Assembly (NCBI RefSeq): GCF_013031245.1
Contig: NZ_WPZL01000002.1
Location: 1-64,000 of the forward strand
DNA from: Ruegeria lacuscaerulensis
GTDB lineage: Bacteria > Pseudomonadota > Alphaproteobacteria > Rhodobacterales > Rhodobacteraceae
Length of the DNA stretch: 64,000 bases
Reading direction: 5' to 3'
In this document: positions 8,603 through 18,589 of the stretch, in pieces
Position numbering within the stretch: the first letter of the stretch is position 1
Layout: the number at the start of each line of letters is the position of its first letter
Position numbers and translations under genes: made by a program
The notes under the pieces: generated by a model
Told to the model about the DNA's origin: nothing
The model's input: the letters and a program-made list of their open reading frames with translations, nothing else
The model's database searches: none

Positions 8603-9946
8603 TTACGACAGCCCCATCAGTTGCGGATCGAAAGGGTAGGTGGTGAGATTTTCATACCCATCCTCAGTGATCAGAACCTGATCTTCGAGCTTGATCGAGA
8701 AATCACCGCCAACCTCGCCCACTGCTGCTTCGACGCAAAGAACCATGCCGGGCTCCAGCGGATAATCATAGGAGCCCGCCACCGCCTTGTCCGGGTAGGT
8801 GACAAGCGGCCATTCATCACATAGACCGACGCCATGCATCAGGCACCCGTATTTCTGGGCCTGGAACTTGTCGTCCAGCTTGTGCGCATTGGCCGTCAGC
8901 TCGGGGATCATCACGCCTGGCTTCAGCATTTCCATGTTGGTCATGATGTGCTCATGCGCGTGCTGCATGGCATAAACCATGTCGGGGCGGGGTTTCTCGT
9001 CCCCGATCCACCATGTGCGCGAGATGTCTATGCAGATGCCGTAGGACCCGATCAGATCGGTATCGAAAGCGATGATCTCGTTCTTTTGCGTGATCCGGGG
9101 GCCGCATTCCTGAAACCACGGGTTGGTGCGTTGACCGGAGGCCAGAAGGCGGGTTTCGATCCATTCACCGCCGCGCCGGATGTTTTCGCCATGTAGAACC
9201 GCCCAGATGTCATCCTCGGAGGTCTTGCCGTCGCCCACGTTGGCGCGCGCGAATTTCTCCATCTCTGCCACGGCGGTTTCGCAGGCGTAATTTGCGCATC
9301 GCATGGCCAGAATCTCATCGCGGCCTTTGATCGCGCGGGTCTTTTCGGTGACCTCTTCGCCTTCCATGATCTCGAACCCCTGCGCCTCGAGCGCGCGCAG
9401 GCCGTGCAGCATGATCTTGTCTACGGCCAGGCGTTTGTTCCCGCCGCTATGCGCGTCGATCAGCACGCGAACCTCGTTCGAGAAAACGTCGGCCGCGACA
9501 TCAACCTTGTCGCCACGGTCGAAATAAAACAGGTCCGCACCCGAGCGTTGTTCACGCACCAGTGGGTTGAACTTCGACAGGAAGGGCGAGTTCTTATAGT
9601 CCCAAATAACCATGTACCCGTCGGCACACAGCAACACCGCGCGGAACGGGTTGTGCGTGTTCCATAACTGCATGTTGGTGCTGTCGGTCGCGTAGCGGAT
9701 GTTCAGTGGGTCGAACATCAGCAGTCCGCCATAGCCCCGATCCACAACGGCCTTTGTCAGTCGTTTCCAGCGGTGGTCACGCATCCGCGCAAGATCGGGA
9801 AGGACAAGCCCGGCCTCTTCCCATTCGGCAAAAGCAAGTTGGGTGGGGCCGATCTCGATCCGGTCGTTTTCATTCGGTGTTCCGTCGCCAAGCGTTGTAC
9901 CTTTTGTCGGGTCGATCTTGCGAGTGTCGCGGTAATGCTGGTTCAT
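8603..9946 (-). CDS. dddP: Dimethylsulfoniopropionate lyase DddP
   Basis: This 447-residue protein of the M24 (creatinase/aminopeptidase P-like) fold cleaves DMSP to dimethyl sulfide and acrylate. All residues published for the iron site and catalysis in roseobacter DddP are at the same numbers when translation starts at 9946: D295, D297, D307, H371, E406 and E421 as ligands, with Y366 and D377 nearby. The start at 9946 (MNQHYRDTRKIDP) is chosen because it gives this exact numbering and has a gggagg site 7 bases upstream. It is divergent from the DUF3445 gene with about 120 bases between. The product is cytoplasmic, with no signal peptide. Confidence 0.95.
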   Translation of the reverse strand: MNQHYRDTRKIDPTKGTTLGDGTPNENDRIEIGPTQLAFAEWEEAGLVLPDLARMRDHRWKRLTKAVVDRGYGGLLMFDPLNIRYATDSTNMQLWNTHNPFRAVLLCADGYMVIWDYKNSPFLSKFNPLVREQRSGADLFYFDRGDKVDVAADVFSNEVRVLIDAHSGGNKRLAVDKIMLHGLRALEAQGFEIMEGEEVTEKTRAIKGRDEILAMRCANYACETAVAEMEKFARANVGDGKTSEDDIWAVLHGENIRRGGEWIETRLLASGQRTNPWFQECGPRITQKNEIIAFDTDLIGSYGICIDISRTWWIGDEKPRPDMVYAMQHAHEHIMTNMEMLKPGVMIPELTANAHKLDDKFQAQKYGCLMHGVGLCDEWPLVTYPDKAVAGSYDYPLEPGMVLCVEAAVGEVGGDFSIKLEDQVLITEDGYENLTTYPFDPQLMGLS

Positions 9947-10068
9947 GCTGGCCCTCCCTGGCGTCATTTGATCGTGGAGAAACAAGTGGGTGGCGTCTTG
10001 GAAATTTGCGACCACGTATTCGTCGCTTTTTGACCGACAACCGGACGTACAGGTGATAGGTCGAAAAC

Positions 10069-10812
10069 ATGACGACTATCCTACAGACTTCGATCCCCTA
10101 TGATCCGCTGTCCCCACGTCCTCTGCCGGGAATTCAGCCCACCAGCATGGACAACTGGTTGCACCGCGATGACGCCTTTGCCGCCCAGATGCAAAGGCGG
10201 GAAGCGCTGCTGGCTGAACGACGCGCGGATGTTCTGGCACTGGATCCGGGCGCAGAGGCGGCGGCGCAAGAGGTGCTGAACCTTGTTCTGAGCCACGCCT
10301 ATCCGGGCAGCGTTGATCGCGTGATCCGCGCGGATGGCCAGGAAGTTCTGATCAATCGTGCCCACCCGATGGATACGTTGTGCAGGCTGGTGCAGGAGGA
10401 CATCTGCATCCTGCAAAAACGCGGGGACGAACACGTGCTGACCGGGGCCATCCTGTGCTTTCCCGCCAGTTGGAGCCTGTCAGAGAAGTTCATGCGTCCC
10501 CTGGTCGACATTCACGTGCCGGTCGCCAGCTATGACGTGAATATCGCGCGCCGTGTGCAGCGGTTGTTTGACGGGATTCAGCCGGGACGACCCCTTTGGC
10601 GATTCAATGCGCTGTGGTACGAGGATGCCGAACTGCATCAGCCTCGAAGCACCAGGGAGCCGCGCGACATCAAAGACCCCGGAGAAACGCGTTATTTGCG
10701 CAGTGAACGACAAACGTTGCTCCGTCTTCCGGAAACGCAGGCCGTCATCTTCTCGATTCACACCTATGTCCTTGAGGCGGAACAGGTGCATAAAATGGAA
10801 AACCCCGCCTGA
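10069..10812 (+). CDS. DUF3445 heme-dependent oxidative N-demethylase family protein
   Basis: This 247-residue protein matches DUF3445, the heme-binding fold typified by dimethylamine/N-demethylating HODM enzymes. Conserved family pieces are visible: the N-terminal YDPLSPRPLPGIQPTSMDNW, the QEDICILQ segment, CFPASWSLSEK near residue 130, and the C-terminal RLPETQAVIFSIHTYV. The family oxidises N-methyl groups, and the physiological substrate here is unknown. It is head-to-head with dddP, which fits co-inheritance with methylated osmolyte metabolism. The stop codon lies in the loop of a terminator hairpin belonging to the opposite gene. Confidence 0.85.
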   Translation: MTTILQTSIPYDPLSPRPLPGIQPTSMDNWLHRDDAFAAQMQRREALLAERRADVLALDPGAEAAAQEVLNLVLSHAYPGSVDRVIRADGQEVLINRAHPMDTLCRLVQEDICILQKRGDEHVLTGAILCFPASWSLSEKFMRPLVDIHVPVASYDVNIARRVQRLFDGIQPGRPLWRFNALWYEDAELHQPRSTREPRDIKDPGETRYLRSERQTLLRLPETQAVIFSIHTYVLEAEQVHKMENPA

Positions 10813-10820
10813 CGGCGGGG
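10797..10820 (-). terminator. Terminator for the minus-strand gene at 10849, embedded in the end of the opposite CDS
   Basis: Arms ccccgcc (10803-10809) and ggcgggg (10814-10820) flank tgac. Read on the minus strand the stem is followed by ttttcc. The hairpin overlaps the last codons and stop of the plus-strand DUF3445 gene. Confidence 0.6.
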
Positions 10821-10848
10821 CCTCCAAGGAGGGTCTTTCGACTTAGTG

Positions 10849-11763
10849 CTACATGCCAAACGCGTTGGCAACACCGGCGAACGCTCCGCTTGTGCTGAGA
10901 GCGGAGATTGCGACGGTGTAGGCAAGTACCTGAGTGTTCAGGCGAAAATCTTCGCCTCTGATCAGGTTCACAGCGGCCATGGAGGCCGCAATCGGAACTG
11001 ACACGCTGGCCACGGCACCCGTCAATCCCCAACTAGACAGTCGAAGGATATCGCTGGGTTGCTCAGGCTCGAGGGGGCGCGTGTCGTCGTCCCGGTCTGA
11101 AGGCTGCTCGATAGGTTCTGTCCGGAAAGCGATGCTGAGCAACTGCTCATCCGACAGCTGGATCGGCCGGGCTGCTGGTTTCAGCGCCTTTTTTTGTGGC
11201 TCGTCCAGGTCTTCTTCCTCAGGAATGTCCAGCCCCGCAAACGGGCCTGTTACTGCCTCGAAGATCTGTTTTCTGTTTCGCTGCTTGACGGGAGTCAGAG
11301 TGTCAAACGCGCTCATGAACTGTTCGATTGTCAGGACGGTATTTGGCGACAACCACTCGACACGTTGTGTCGCGCAGATATCCACCATGCGATACAGGAT
11401 CACCACCAGCATAAGCTCGGAAATCTCACTGTCGTCCAACAGTGCAGAGACCGGGGAAATGGTGATCGCAAGCCGGTTTTGCGGCATGGTTACAATCGGT
11501 CGTGCGATTGTTTTCAGTCCCGCTGCACGGTCCATACGCTCGAACCGGTCGTTGGATTCGACCGCCTGTGTTTCCATAGTGAGACGTACCAGATACTGGC
11601 TGGATACGATGCTGGCTTCGGTTTCGCTCAGCACAGTCTTACGCTCGACCAAATGGCCGTAGTCTTGAAGCGTCGTGGCCACGATCTTCCCAAATCGCTC
11701 GATCGCGCCTTCGGTCTTACCGTTGAATTGAAGACCACCGTGATAGCTGTGCTTCGGAGTCAC
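10849..11763 (-). CDS. Unknown protein with C-terminal membrane segment
   Basis: This protein has about 304 residues if started at the GTG at 11763, which has AAGGA 7 bases upstream. A TTG at 11808 would add 15 residues without a convincing site. The N-terminal 150 residues are soluble and helix-rich (MVDICATQRVEWLSPNTVL). Residues about 165-235 are charged and linker-like with acidic runs (PEEEDLDEPQKK, SDRDDDTRPLEPEQP). The last 60 residues are hydrophobic (GLTGAVASVSVPIAASMAA, VLAYTVAISALSTSGAFAG), suggesting one or two membrane passes. I recognise no family. It may be a tail-anchored regulator, but no function can be supported. Confidence 0.6.
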   Translation of the reverse strand: MTPKHSYHGGLQFNGKTEGAIERFGKIVATTLQDYGHLVERKTVLSETEASIVSSQYLVRLTMETQAVESNDRFERMDRAAGLKTIARPIVTMPQNRLAITISPVSALLDDSEISELMLVVILYRMVDICATQRVEWLSPNTVLTIEQFMSAFDTLTPVKQRNRKQIFEAVTGPFAGLDIPEEEDLDEPQKKALKPAARPIQLSDEQLLSIAFRTEPIEQPSDRDDDTRPLEPEQPSDILRLSSWGLTGAVASVSVPIAASMAAVNLIRGEDFRLNTQVLAYTVAISALSTSGAFAGVANAFGM

Positions 11764-11962
11764 TGCGCTGTCCTTTGTCGCATCCTGTCGTAAGAACAAG
11801 GTTAGCAACCGATATGGGGCAGATTTTGGCGAAAATGGAAAAAAATGAAAATTCGGCAGGATTGATTACGCTATGGAAACCTAGACATTTTAAGGGCCGT
11901 TTAATGTCTGTGGCAACAATGTGGCCGGATTGGGGTGCTCAGGCGCAATTTCCGGATCAGGC

Positions 11963-12751
11963 TTATCCGTCGATTCGGGCTGCCATGATTGCAATGGATT
12001 GCTGATAGACCGAGGCGGCGTTCCATTGCTCGATCACCGCAAAGTTCGGTTGCCCCGGTTGATAGCCGCGCCCTGGTTTCCAGCCTTTCTGGCGCAGAAA
12101 GTTGGCGGTTGAGGCCAGCGAGTCAGTCATATTGTAGAAATCGACCCTGCCATCGCCGGTAGCATCGACACCATAGGCCAGTGCGTTGCCAGGCAGGAAC
12201 TGTGTGTGCCCAAGCTCGCCATGTTTTGCCCCTTTTGTTGCCGTCGTAATGCTGCCTTGGTCGACTAGTTTCAGTGCTCCGATGGCATGGGGGATAAAGA
12301 ACTCGGATCGGCGACAATCATAGGCCAATGTCGTTATTGCGGAAACGACCTGACTGTCACCCATGAAATTGCCAAACCCTGTTTCCATTCCGTGAATGGC
12401 GATTAGGACCCCGGCAGGGACGCCATATTGTCGTTCAAGGGCTGCATAGAATTGCGGGTTGCGTGCCTTGCGTTTGCGCCCCTGCGCCACAATGGTATCG
12501 GCCCCGCGCACTCGCATGAATTTGTCCAGCGAGTATTTGAAGCTCTTTTGATTCCGATCCGCTGAAATTGTGCGCATGGCGTATTGAGTCTGAGCCAGCG
12601 CTTGCAGGCCTTTTTTCCTGACGCCTGCACGTTTAGCCTGCTTTGAGAAATCCTGTTTCCAAACCTCAAAACCGGCACTGGTATTGCCGCAGGGCGCAGT
12701 CGCACCGAAGGTTGGTATTGCCAGAGCGGTTATGAGAACAAATCGAAACAT
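11963..12751 (-). CDS. Lytic murein transglycosylase, MltB/SLT_2 family
   Basis: This 262-residue protein has a signal peptide (MFRFVLITALAIPTFGA). The SLT_2 fold is shown by the catalytic Glu123 in AIHGMETGFGNFMGDS, the downstream ELGHTQFLPGNALAYGVDATGDGRVD and the substrate-binding SLASTANFLRQKGWKPGRGY. These enzymes cleave peptidoglycan glycan chains to 1,6-anhydromuropeptides in the periplasm. The start at 12751 (ATG) is preferred over an upstream TTG because it directly gives the signal peptide. The length fits the short MltB-like class without a peptidoglycan-binding domain. An intergenic stretch of about 200 bases separates it from the upstream unknown gene. Confidence 0.88.
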   Translation of the reverse strand: MFRFVLITALAIPTFGATAPCGNTSAGFEVWKQDFSKQAKRAGVRKKGLQALAQTQYAMRTISADRNQKSFKYSLDKFMRVRGADTIVAQGRKRKARNPQFYAALERQYGVPAGVLIAIHGMETGFGNFMGDSQVVSAITTLAYDCRRSEFFIPHAIGALKLVDQGSITTATKGAKHGELGHTQFLPGNALAYGVDATGDGRVDFYNMTDSLASTANFLRQKGWKPGRGYQPGQPNFAVIEQWNAASVYQQSIAIMAARIDG

Positions 12752-12818
12752 GGGTGAAATCCAGCAGCAAAACAATCGGGCATCAGGGTACGCCGCCTTC
12801 TGAAATCAGCAAAGGGGT

Positions 12819-13463
12819 TTAGTACAAGTCCAGTTCATCTGTACCTTTCAGGCTTTCGAACCACTCTTCCGGGGTTTTGTTGATCCTGGCATGCTTGACC
12901 ATCATGGCGTTCATATTTGGCAGGTGCGTCGAATCCGGCCAGTTTTCCGGCTGCCACAGGTTCGAGCGGATGACACATTTCGGGCAATGTGCAAAAGCGG
13001 TATCGACATGAACCAACAAGGCCAGCTTGGGGGGATGGTCGTTCACGGCCATTCCGTCCAGAAGAGTCTGATCAGCGCAAATTCGGGCCGTGCCACGGAT
13101 ACGCAGTGTCTCCATTTTACCGGGCACGAAAAAGATCACGCTGACACGCGGGTCCTGCAGGACATTGTGAAACGTGTCCACGCGCTTATTGCCGGGCCGG
13201 TCCGGGATCGCAATCAGCGTGTCCGATACCACCTGAACAAACCCCTCAGGATCACCGCGTGGCGATATATCGAGATGACCGCCCGGATTGGCGGACGCGA
13301 TCAGGCAAAAGGGTGAAGCTGCTATGAAGTCCCGGCACATTTGATCCAGTGCCGAAATCTCCTTCGCTATGATCTGGGGCAGGGGCGCGCCGGTAACGGC
13401 CTCTAGTTCCTCTGCCGAGGTCACGAAGTTCGAGTATTGCGAGAAAGGTGAGTCTGGTGCCAT
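12819..13463 (-). CDS. Pyridoxamine 5'-phosphate oxidase-fold FMN protein (MSMEG_1061-like)
   Basis: This 214-residue protein has the split-barrel flavin fold. Recognisable pieces are RDFIAASPFCLIASANPGGHLDISPRGD (flavin-side strand and loop), LIAIPDRPGNKRVDTFHNVLQDPRVSVIFFVPG and the late VHVDTAFAHCPKCVIRSNLW, typical of the PPOX subgroup often annotated pyridoxamine 5'-phosphate oxidase family or MSMEG_1061 family. The substrate is unknown, and true PdxH specificity should not be assumed. The ATG at 13463 has a ggag site upstream, while a longer reading frame reaching glnA's terminator lacks one. It is downstream of glnA but separated by that terminator. Confidence 0.85.
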   Translation of the reverse strand: MAPDSPFSQYSNFVTSAEELEAVTGAPLPQIIAKEISALDQMCRDFIAASPFCLIASANPGGHLDISPRGDPEGFVQVVSDTLIAIPDRPGNKRVDTFHNVLQDPRVSVIFFVPGKMETLRIRGTARICADQTLLDGMAVNDHPPKLALLVHVDTAFAHCPKCVIRSNLWQPENWPDSTHLPNMNAMMVKHARINKTPEEWFESLKGTDELDLY

Positions 13464-13516
13464 GCGATCACTCCAAGTCGAGTGACCGAAGTGTGAGAGA
13501 TCATCCGCAAGGAAAC

Positions 13517-13540
13517 AAGGGCGCCCGTTCGGACGCCCTT
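13517..13540 (-). terminator. glnA terminator
   Basis: Arms aagggcgccc (13517-13526) and ggacgccctt (13531-13540) pair with one G-U, 24 bases past the glnA stop on the minus strand. The trailing T-run is weak. Confidence 0.55.
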
Positions 13541-13563
13541 GCAGATGTAAACCCTTTACCGGA

Positions 13564-14970
13564 TCAGCAGCTGTAGTACATGCCGTACTCAACCGGGTGC
13601 GGAGTGTGCTCGTAGGTTTCGACTTCTTCCATCTTCAGCGCGATGTAGCCGTCGATCTGGTCTTTGGTGAACACATCACCCTGCAGCAAGAAGTCGTGAT
13701 CCGATGCAAGAGCTTCCAGAGCTTCACGCAGCGAGCCGCAGACGGTCGGGATGTCGGCCAGTTCTTCGGCAGGCAGGTCGTACAGGTTCTTGTCCATGGC
13801 TTCGCCCGGATCGATCTTGTTCTTGATACCGTCCAGACCGGCCATCAACAGAGCGGCAAAGCACAGGTAGGGGTTCGCCGCCGGATCGGGGAAGCGAGCC
13901 TCGACACGCTTGGCTTTCGGGCTTTCGGTCCACGGGATACGGACACAGCCCGAACGGTTACGGGCCGAGTAGGCGCGCAGAACGGGTGCTTCAAAGCCCG
14001 GGATCAGACGCTTGTAGCTGTTGGTCGCCGGGTTGGTGAAGGCGTTCAGGGTTTTGGCGTGCTTCAGAACACCACCAATAAACCACAGCGCCTCGTCCGA
14101 CAGGTCAGCATACTTGTCGCCCGCGAACAGCGGCTTGCCATCCTTCCAGATCGACATGTTCACGTGCATGCCGGTGCCGTTGTCGCCGGCGATCGGCTTC
14201 GGCATAAAAGTGGCCGATTTGCCATAGGCGTGTGCGACGTTGTGGATGATGTATTTGTACTTCTGCAGCTCGTCCGCCTGTTTGGTCAGGCTGTCGAAGA
14301 TCAGACCCAGCTCGTGCTGGCACGATGCAACCTCGTGGTGGTGCTTGTCGACCTTCATGCCCAGACGCTTCATGGTAGACAGCATTTCCGAACGCAGGTC
14401 CTGCGCTTCGTCGATCGGATTTACAGGGAAGTAACCGCCCTTGACGCCCGGACGGTGGCCCATATTGCCCATCTCGTATTCGGTGTCGGTGTTCCACGAC
14501 GCGTCGGTTGCATCAACTTCGTAGGATACCTTGTTGATACTGTTCGAGAAACGGACGTCGTCAAACAGGAAGAATTCAGCTTCAGGACCCATGTAGGCGA
14601 CGTCGCCGATACCCGAGGATTTCAGGTAGGCCTCGGCCTTTTGCGCCGTGCCGCGCGGGTCACGCTCATAGGCCTCGCCAGTGTCGGGCTCAACAACCGA
14701 GCAGTGCACGCAGATGGTTTTTTCCGCGTAGAACGGATCGACATAGGCGCTTTCGGTGTCGACCATCAGTTTCATGTCCGATGCTTCGATCGACTTCCAG
14801 CCCGCAATGGACGAACCGTCGAACATGAAGCCTTCTTCCAGGAAGTCTTCGTCGACCTGGTCGGCCATCAGGGTCACGTGCTGCAGCTTGCCGCGCGGGT
14901 CGGTGAAGCGAACATCGACGTATTCGGCGCCTTCGTCCTTAATCAGCTGAAGAACTGCGTCCTTGCTCAT
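13564..14970 (-). CDS. glnA: Glutamine synthetase type I
   Basis: This 468-residue GSI-beta protein condenses glutamate and ammonia to glutamine using ATP. Family marks are visible: [18 protein letters not shown] near 48-65, the metal/ATP segment [21 protein letters not shown], the [26 protein letters not shown] core, and the adenylylation loop [11 protein letters not shown], whose Tyr is the usual GlnE target. It acts as a cytoplasmic dodecamer. It lies 34 bases downstream of glnB on the same strand, so glnB-glnA form an operon, the normal alphaproteobacterial arrangement under nitrogen control. I did not find a clear NtrC site or -24/-12 promoter by eye. Confidence 0.97.
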   Translation of the reverse strand: MSKDAVLQLIKDEGAEYVDVRFTDPRGKLQHVTLMADQVDEDFLEEGFMFDGSSIAGWKSIEASDMKLMVDTESAYVDPFYAEKTICVHCSVVEPDTGEAYERDPRGTAQKAEAYLKSSGIGDVAYMGPEAEFFLFDDVRFSNSINKVSYEVDATDASWNTDTEYEMGNMGHRPGVKGGYFPVNPIDEAQDLRSEMLSTMKRLGMKVDKHHHEVASCQHELGLIFDSLTKQADELQKYKYIIHNVAHAYGKSATFMPKPIAGDNGTGMHVNMSIWKDGKPLFAGDKYADLSDEALWFIGGVLKHAKTLNAFTNPATNSYKRLIPGFEAPVLRAYSARNRSGCVRIPWTESPKAKRVEARFPDPAANPYLCFAALLMAGLDGIKNKIDPGEAMDKNLYDLPAEELADIPTVCGSLREALEALASDHDFLLQGDVFTKDQIDGYIALKMEEVETYEHTPHPVEYGMYYSC

Positions 14971-15004
14971 TCTCTTGATTCCTCTGAATTGAAGATTTGT
15001 CTTG

Positions 15005-15355
<351 letters not shown>

Positions 15356-15512
15356 TTAACGCTTGTCAGAATGGCACTGACCACGTCTAAGATCGGGCGG
15401 CAATGTGATTACGAAAATGGCGCCGCCCGGGTGCGGAGAAAATATGCGGCAGGTGAAATTTTGATCGGTTTGCACAAAAAGTAATCGGAATTGAATCGCC
15501 GGAGGATTTGAG

Positions 15513-17105
15513 ATGACGGAATTGCTAACAGCCGCGCAGATGCGGGCAATAGAAACGGCGGCGATTGAGTCCGGTCAGGTGACCGGTCTGGAACTGATGG
15601 AACGCGCTGGGCGGGGCGTTGTCGAAGCGATTTTTGAGGAGTGGCCGGAACTGGCCAAAACGTCTGGCCGGGCGGTGGTTTTGTGCGGGCCGGGAAATAA
15701 TGGTGGCGACGGTTTTGTCGTGGCGCGGTTGCTGAAAGAGTGGGGCTGGGAGGTTGAGGTTTTTCTGTACGGTGATCCTCAGAAACTGCCGCAGGATGCA
15801 AAGGTGAATTACGAGCGGTGGGAAGGACGGACGCGTGATACGGCAGACCTTGCCAGAGCAGAAATTCAGCATCCAGACGTTTCCATCGATGCGCTGTTCG
15901 GAACCGGGTTGACGCGAGCGATTGAGGACCCTGGGTTGTGGGAGCTTCTTTGGGCGCATGATGATGCTGACGATGCATGGGAAATGCGAAAATGGGGTTC
16001 GGGAACAGACATCGTCCCACCACGCACTGTCGCGATAGACCTGCCATCAGGTCTTTGCTCGGACTCCGGTAAAGTCCTTGGAGGTGTGTTTTCTCAGCAT
16101 GGGCGCCGCTGCGCCCGTTCGGCCCTGACCGTCTCTTTCCACTCGAACAAGCTTGGTCATGTTTTGAGTGAAGCGCCCGCTTATTGTGGGCGGTTGGTCG
16201 TTAAGGATATCGGGCTCGGCCCTGAAGTTGCCAGTGCAGAGATTACAAAGTATTCAGAGCGGCCATCTGCCCCACTTCTTGGCAAGAGCGACCGTGATCA
16301 CAAGTATTCGCATGGCCACGCATTTATCCTGACAGGCGGCGTGGGAAAAACCGGCGCGGCACGACTGGCGGCGCGGGGGGCGCTGCGGATTGGCGCAGGG
16401 TTGGTGACCTTGGGCGTCCCTCCGGCGGCGCAGATGGAGGTTGCGGCGCAGGTGACGGCCATCATGTTGCTGCGGGTCGAGGGGGCTGACGGGCTAACCG
16501 ATGTGCTCCAGGATGAGCGTCTGAACGCTCTGTGTCTCGGTCCGGGTTTAGGTTTGGCGCATGCGCGCAATCTGGTGCCGGTTGCTCTGTCGGCTGAGCG
16601 GTCAACTGTGTTGGACGCGGACGCGCTGACGGCATTCGCGGACGACCCGTCAGCCTTGTTTGGCCTTCTGCACGAGAATTGTGTTCTCACGCCGCACGGG
16701 GGCGAGTTCGCGCGACTTTTCCCGGATATCGCTAAAAAACTGAACGAGGTTCCCACCAAAGGCCCGGCCTATTCCAAAGTGGACGCGACTCGTGAGGCGG
16801 CCCGGCGGGCAGGGTGCGTGGTTCTGTTCAAGGGGCCGGACACAGTGATTGCGGCGCCTGACGGGCGGTGCTCGATCAACTCGGCTTTCTATGATCGCGC
16901 AGCCCCATGGCTGGCGACGGCCGGATCCGGCGACGTTCTGGCCGGGTTCATCACCGGGCTGCTGGCCCGGGGGTTCGAGCCTATGCGAGCCGCTGAAACG
17001 GCCGCTTGGCTGCATGTTGAGTGCGCGCGGATCTTTGGTCCGGGGCTGATCGCCGAAGATCTGCCAGAGCAATTGCCAACTGTGTTTCAAAGCATGGAAA
17101 CGTGA
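15513..17105 (+). CDS. nnr: Bifunctional NAD(P)H-hydrate epimerase / ADP-dependent (S)-NAD(P)H-hydrate dehydratase
   Basis: This 530-residue protein repairs hydrated NADH and NADPH. The N-terminal YjeF epimerase domain (1-225) has GPGNNGGDGFVVARLL and the SIDALFGTGL segment. The C-terminal carbohydrate-kinase-like dehydratase domain (245-530) has LTGGVGKTGAARLAARGALR, the LTPHGGEF acid segment and the ATP-site TAGSGDVLAGFITGLLARG. The epimerase domain has an insertion of about 20 residues (DDADDAWEMRKWGSGTDIVPP). The ATG at 15513 has a ggagg site 7 bases upstream. It is divergent from glnB. Confidence 0.95.
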   Translation: MTELLTAAQMRAIETAAIESGQVTGLELMERAGRGVVEAIFEEWPELAKTSGRAVVLCGPGNNGGDGFVVARLLKEWGWEVEVFLYGDPQKLPQDAKVNYERWEGRTRDTADLARAEIQHPDVSIDALFGTGLTRAIEDPGLWELLWAHDDADDAWEMRKWGSGTDIVPPRTVAIDLPSGLCSDSGKVLGGVFSQHGRRCARSALTVSFHSNKLGHVLSEAPAYCGRLVVKDIGLGPEVASAEITKYSERPSAPLLGKSDRDHKYSHGHAFILTGGVGKTGAARLAARGALRIGAGLVTLGVPPAAQMEVAAQVTAIMLLRVEGADGLTDVLQDERLNALCLGPGLGLAHARNLVPVALSAERSTVLDADALTAFADDPSALFGLLHENCVLTPHGGEFARLFPDIAKKLNEVPTKGPAYSKVDATREAARRAGCVVLFKGPDTVIAAPDGRCSINSAFYDRAAPWLATAGSGDVLAGFITGLLARGFEPMRAAETAAWLHVECARIFGPGLIAEDLPEQLPTVFQSMET

Positions 17106-17411
17106 AACATGCGCGGAAAATGGCCGCTTTCCTTCGGGGTCGGCGATTTTTAGCCGCAAGTATTCGCAGGAGTGCATACCAGCCTTTTGAAAGGCGTATG
17201 ACAGAGTGGCAGACTTTGAGATACGGCACCCGGGTTTCCGGTCGGCCGTTTAGTCAAAGCGTTGATTAAAATTGAAAATTAGTTCCTGCCAATTTGAACC
17301 GTGAGGCAGAAACTCAGGAACTGAATTGATCGGTTCAACGCGTGTTGGTGCTGTTACCTAAGATCAGTACTTAGTAAGCATCCAATACCAAAACGAATAT
17401 GGTGAAAGAAA
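17106..17411 (+). other. Intergenic region and porin leader
   Basis: No gene is seen in these 306 bases. The only structure is a pair of near-complementary arms, agttcctgcc (17281-17290) and ggcagaaact (17305-17314), and an alternative partner caggaac (17315-17321). These would give two mutually exclusive hairpins in the porin 5' leader. The region from 17260 on is AT-rich and probably holds the porin promoter. Confidence 0.4.
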
Positions 17412-18536
17412 ATGACAGTGAAATTTAGTGTCCCGTCGGTTGCTGCTATTCTGGCCGTGACTACGGCAATCCCTGCTGCGGCCGAGCTGAAATATGAAAA
17501 CAACAGTGGCGGCTATGTGCTGTTGTACGGGCAACTGCACCCAGCCCTGATCTCGGTGGATGATGGGCAGGAAACGGATACCCGCGTCCTCGACAACGAT
17601 CTCTCGAACAGCCGCGTGGGGCTGCGGTTGATGCAACCTTACGGTGCTAACGAGTTTACGTTCCGTTTTGAAACCGCGCTTGGCCTGCCTAACTCGACCG
17701 AGTGGAACCAGCTCGGCACCAACTTCAGCGGGTGGACTCGTTCGGATATTCGCCATGTCGATTTTGCGCTGAAAGGCGATTATGGCAAATTCTCCGCCGG
17801 TCAGGGCAGCATGGTGTCGGATGGTGCGGCGGAAACCGATCTCTCTTATGTTGGTACGGCTCTTTATTCTTTTACCAATGATGAGAACTCGGCTTTCTTC
17901 TATCGTGAGACGAATGGCATCCTGAGCGGGATTACGATCGGCGACAGCAGCAGCAACCTTGATGGCTCGCGCCGCGGGCGCATTCGCTACGATACTCCGG
18001 ATTTCAATGGGTTCTCGGCCGGGATCGCTTATGGCGAGAACATTCTGTCCAGCAGCGACGACGATACCTATTACGATGTGGGCGTGTTTTACGGAAACAC
18101 ATTTGCAGGTGGCGTCGAATTTGCTGCAAGCCTGGCCTACGCCGTCCGCGACTTTGATAACGCATCGGGCGAGCGCAAGGATACCATCGGTTCAGCCTCG
18201 GTTCTGCTGCCCAGTGGGTTCAGCTTTACAGCGGCCGCCGGCACGCGCGATGACACCGCCAGCGGTGCAAGCGATCCGAACTATTGGTACGCGAAAATTG
18301 CCTATGAAGGCGATTGGGTATCCTGGGGTAAAACCGGCGTCGGGATCGACTATTTTGACGGGTCGGACTTCAACACCGATGGGTCCAGCACAAAAGCATG
18401 GGGCGTGGCCGTGGTGCAGAAGATTGAAGCAATCAACACAGATGCGTATTTGAAGTACCGCAACCACGATTTCGATGATGGCACCTCATTCGACAACAAC
18501 GAAGCATGGGTCTTGGGCGCCCGCTGGAAATTCTGA
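17412..18536 (+). CDS. Outer-membrane porin
   Basis: This 374-residue protein has a signal peptide (AVTTAIPAAAEL, cleavage near 24). The mature chain alternates aromatic and polar residues as in 16-strand trimeric porins of the alphaproteobacterial Porin_4 type. The acidic constriction-loop area is rich in Asp and Ser (SSSDDDTYYDVG). The C-terminus is NNEAWVLGARWKF, ending in the terminal Phe needed for BAM insertion. It likely admits small hydrophilic solutes. A good terminator follows, and the long leader suggests post-transcriptional control, as is common for porins. Confidence 0.9.
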   Translation: MTVKFSVPSVAAILAVTTAIPAAAELKYENNSGGYVLLYGQLHPALISVDDGQETDTRVLDNDLSNSRVGLRLMQPYGANEFTFRFETALGLPNSTEWNQLGTNFSGWTRSDIRHVDFALKGDYGKFSAGQGSMVSDGAAETDLSYVGTALYSFTNDENSAFFYRETNGILSGITIGDSSSNLDGSRRGRIRYDTPDFNGFSAGIAYGENILSSSDDDTYYDVGVFYGNTFAGGVEFAASLAYAVRDFDNASGERKDTIGSASVLLPSGFSFTAAAGTRDDTASGASDPNYWYAKIAYEGDWVSWGKTGVGIDYFDGSDFNTDGSSTKAWGVAVVQKIEAINTDAYLKYRNHDFDDGTSFDNNEAWVLGARWKF

Positions 18537-18560
18537 TTGCTCACCCAGATGAGTGACAAG

Positions 18561-18589
18561 CGCCCCGGTTGGATCCGGGGCGTTTTTTT
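18561..18589 (+). terminator. Rho-independent terminator of the porin gene
   Basis: Arms cgccccgg (18561-18568) and ccggggcg (18575-18582) are perfect complements followed by seven T (18583-18589). Confidence 0.85.
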
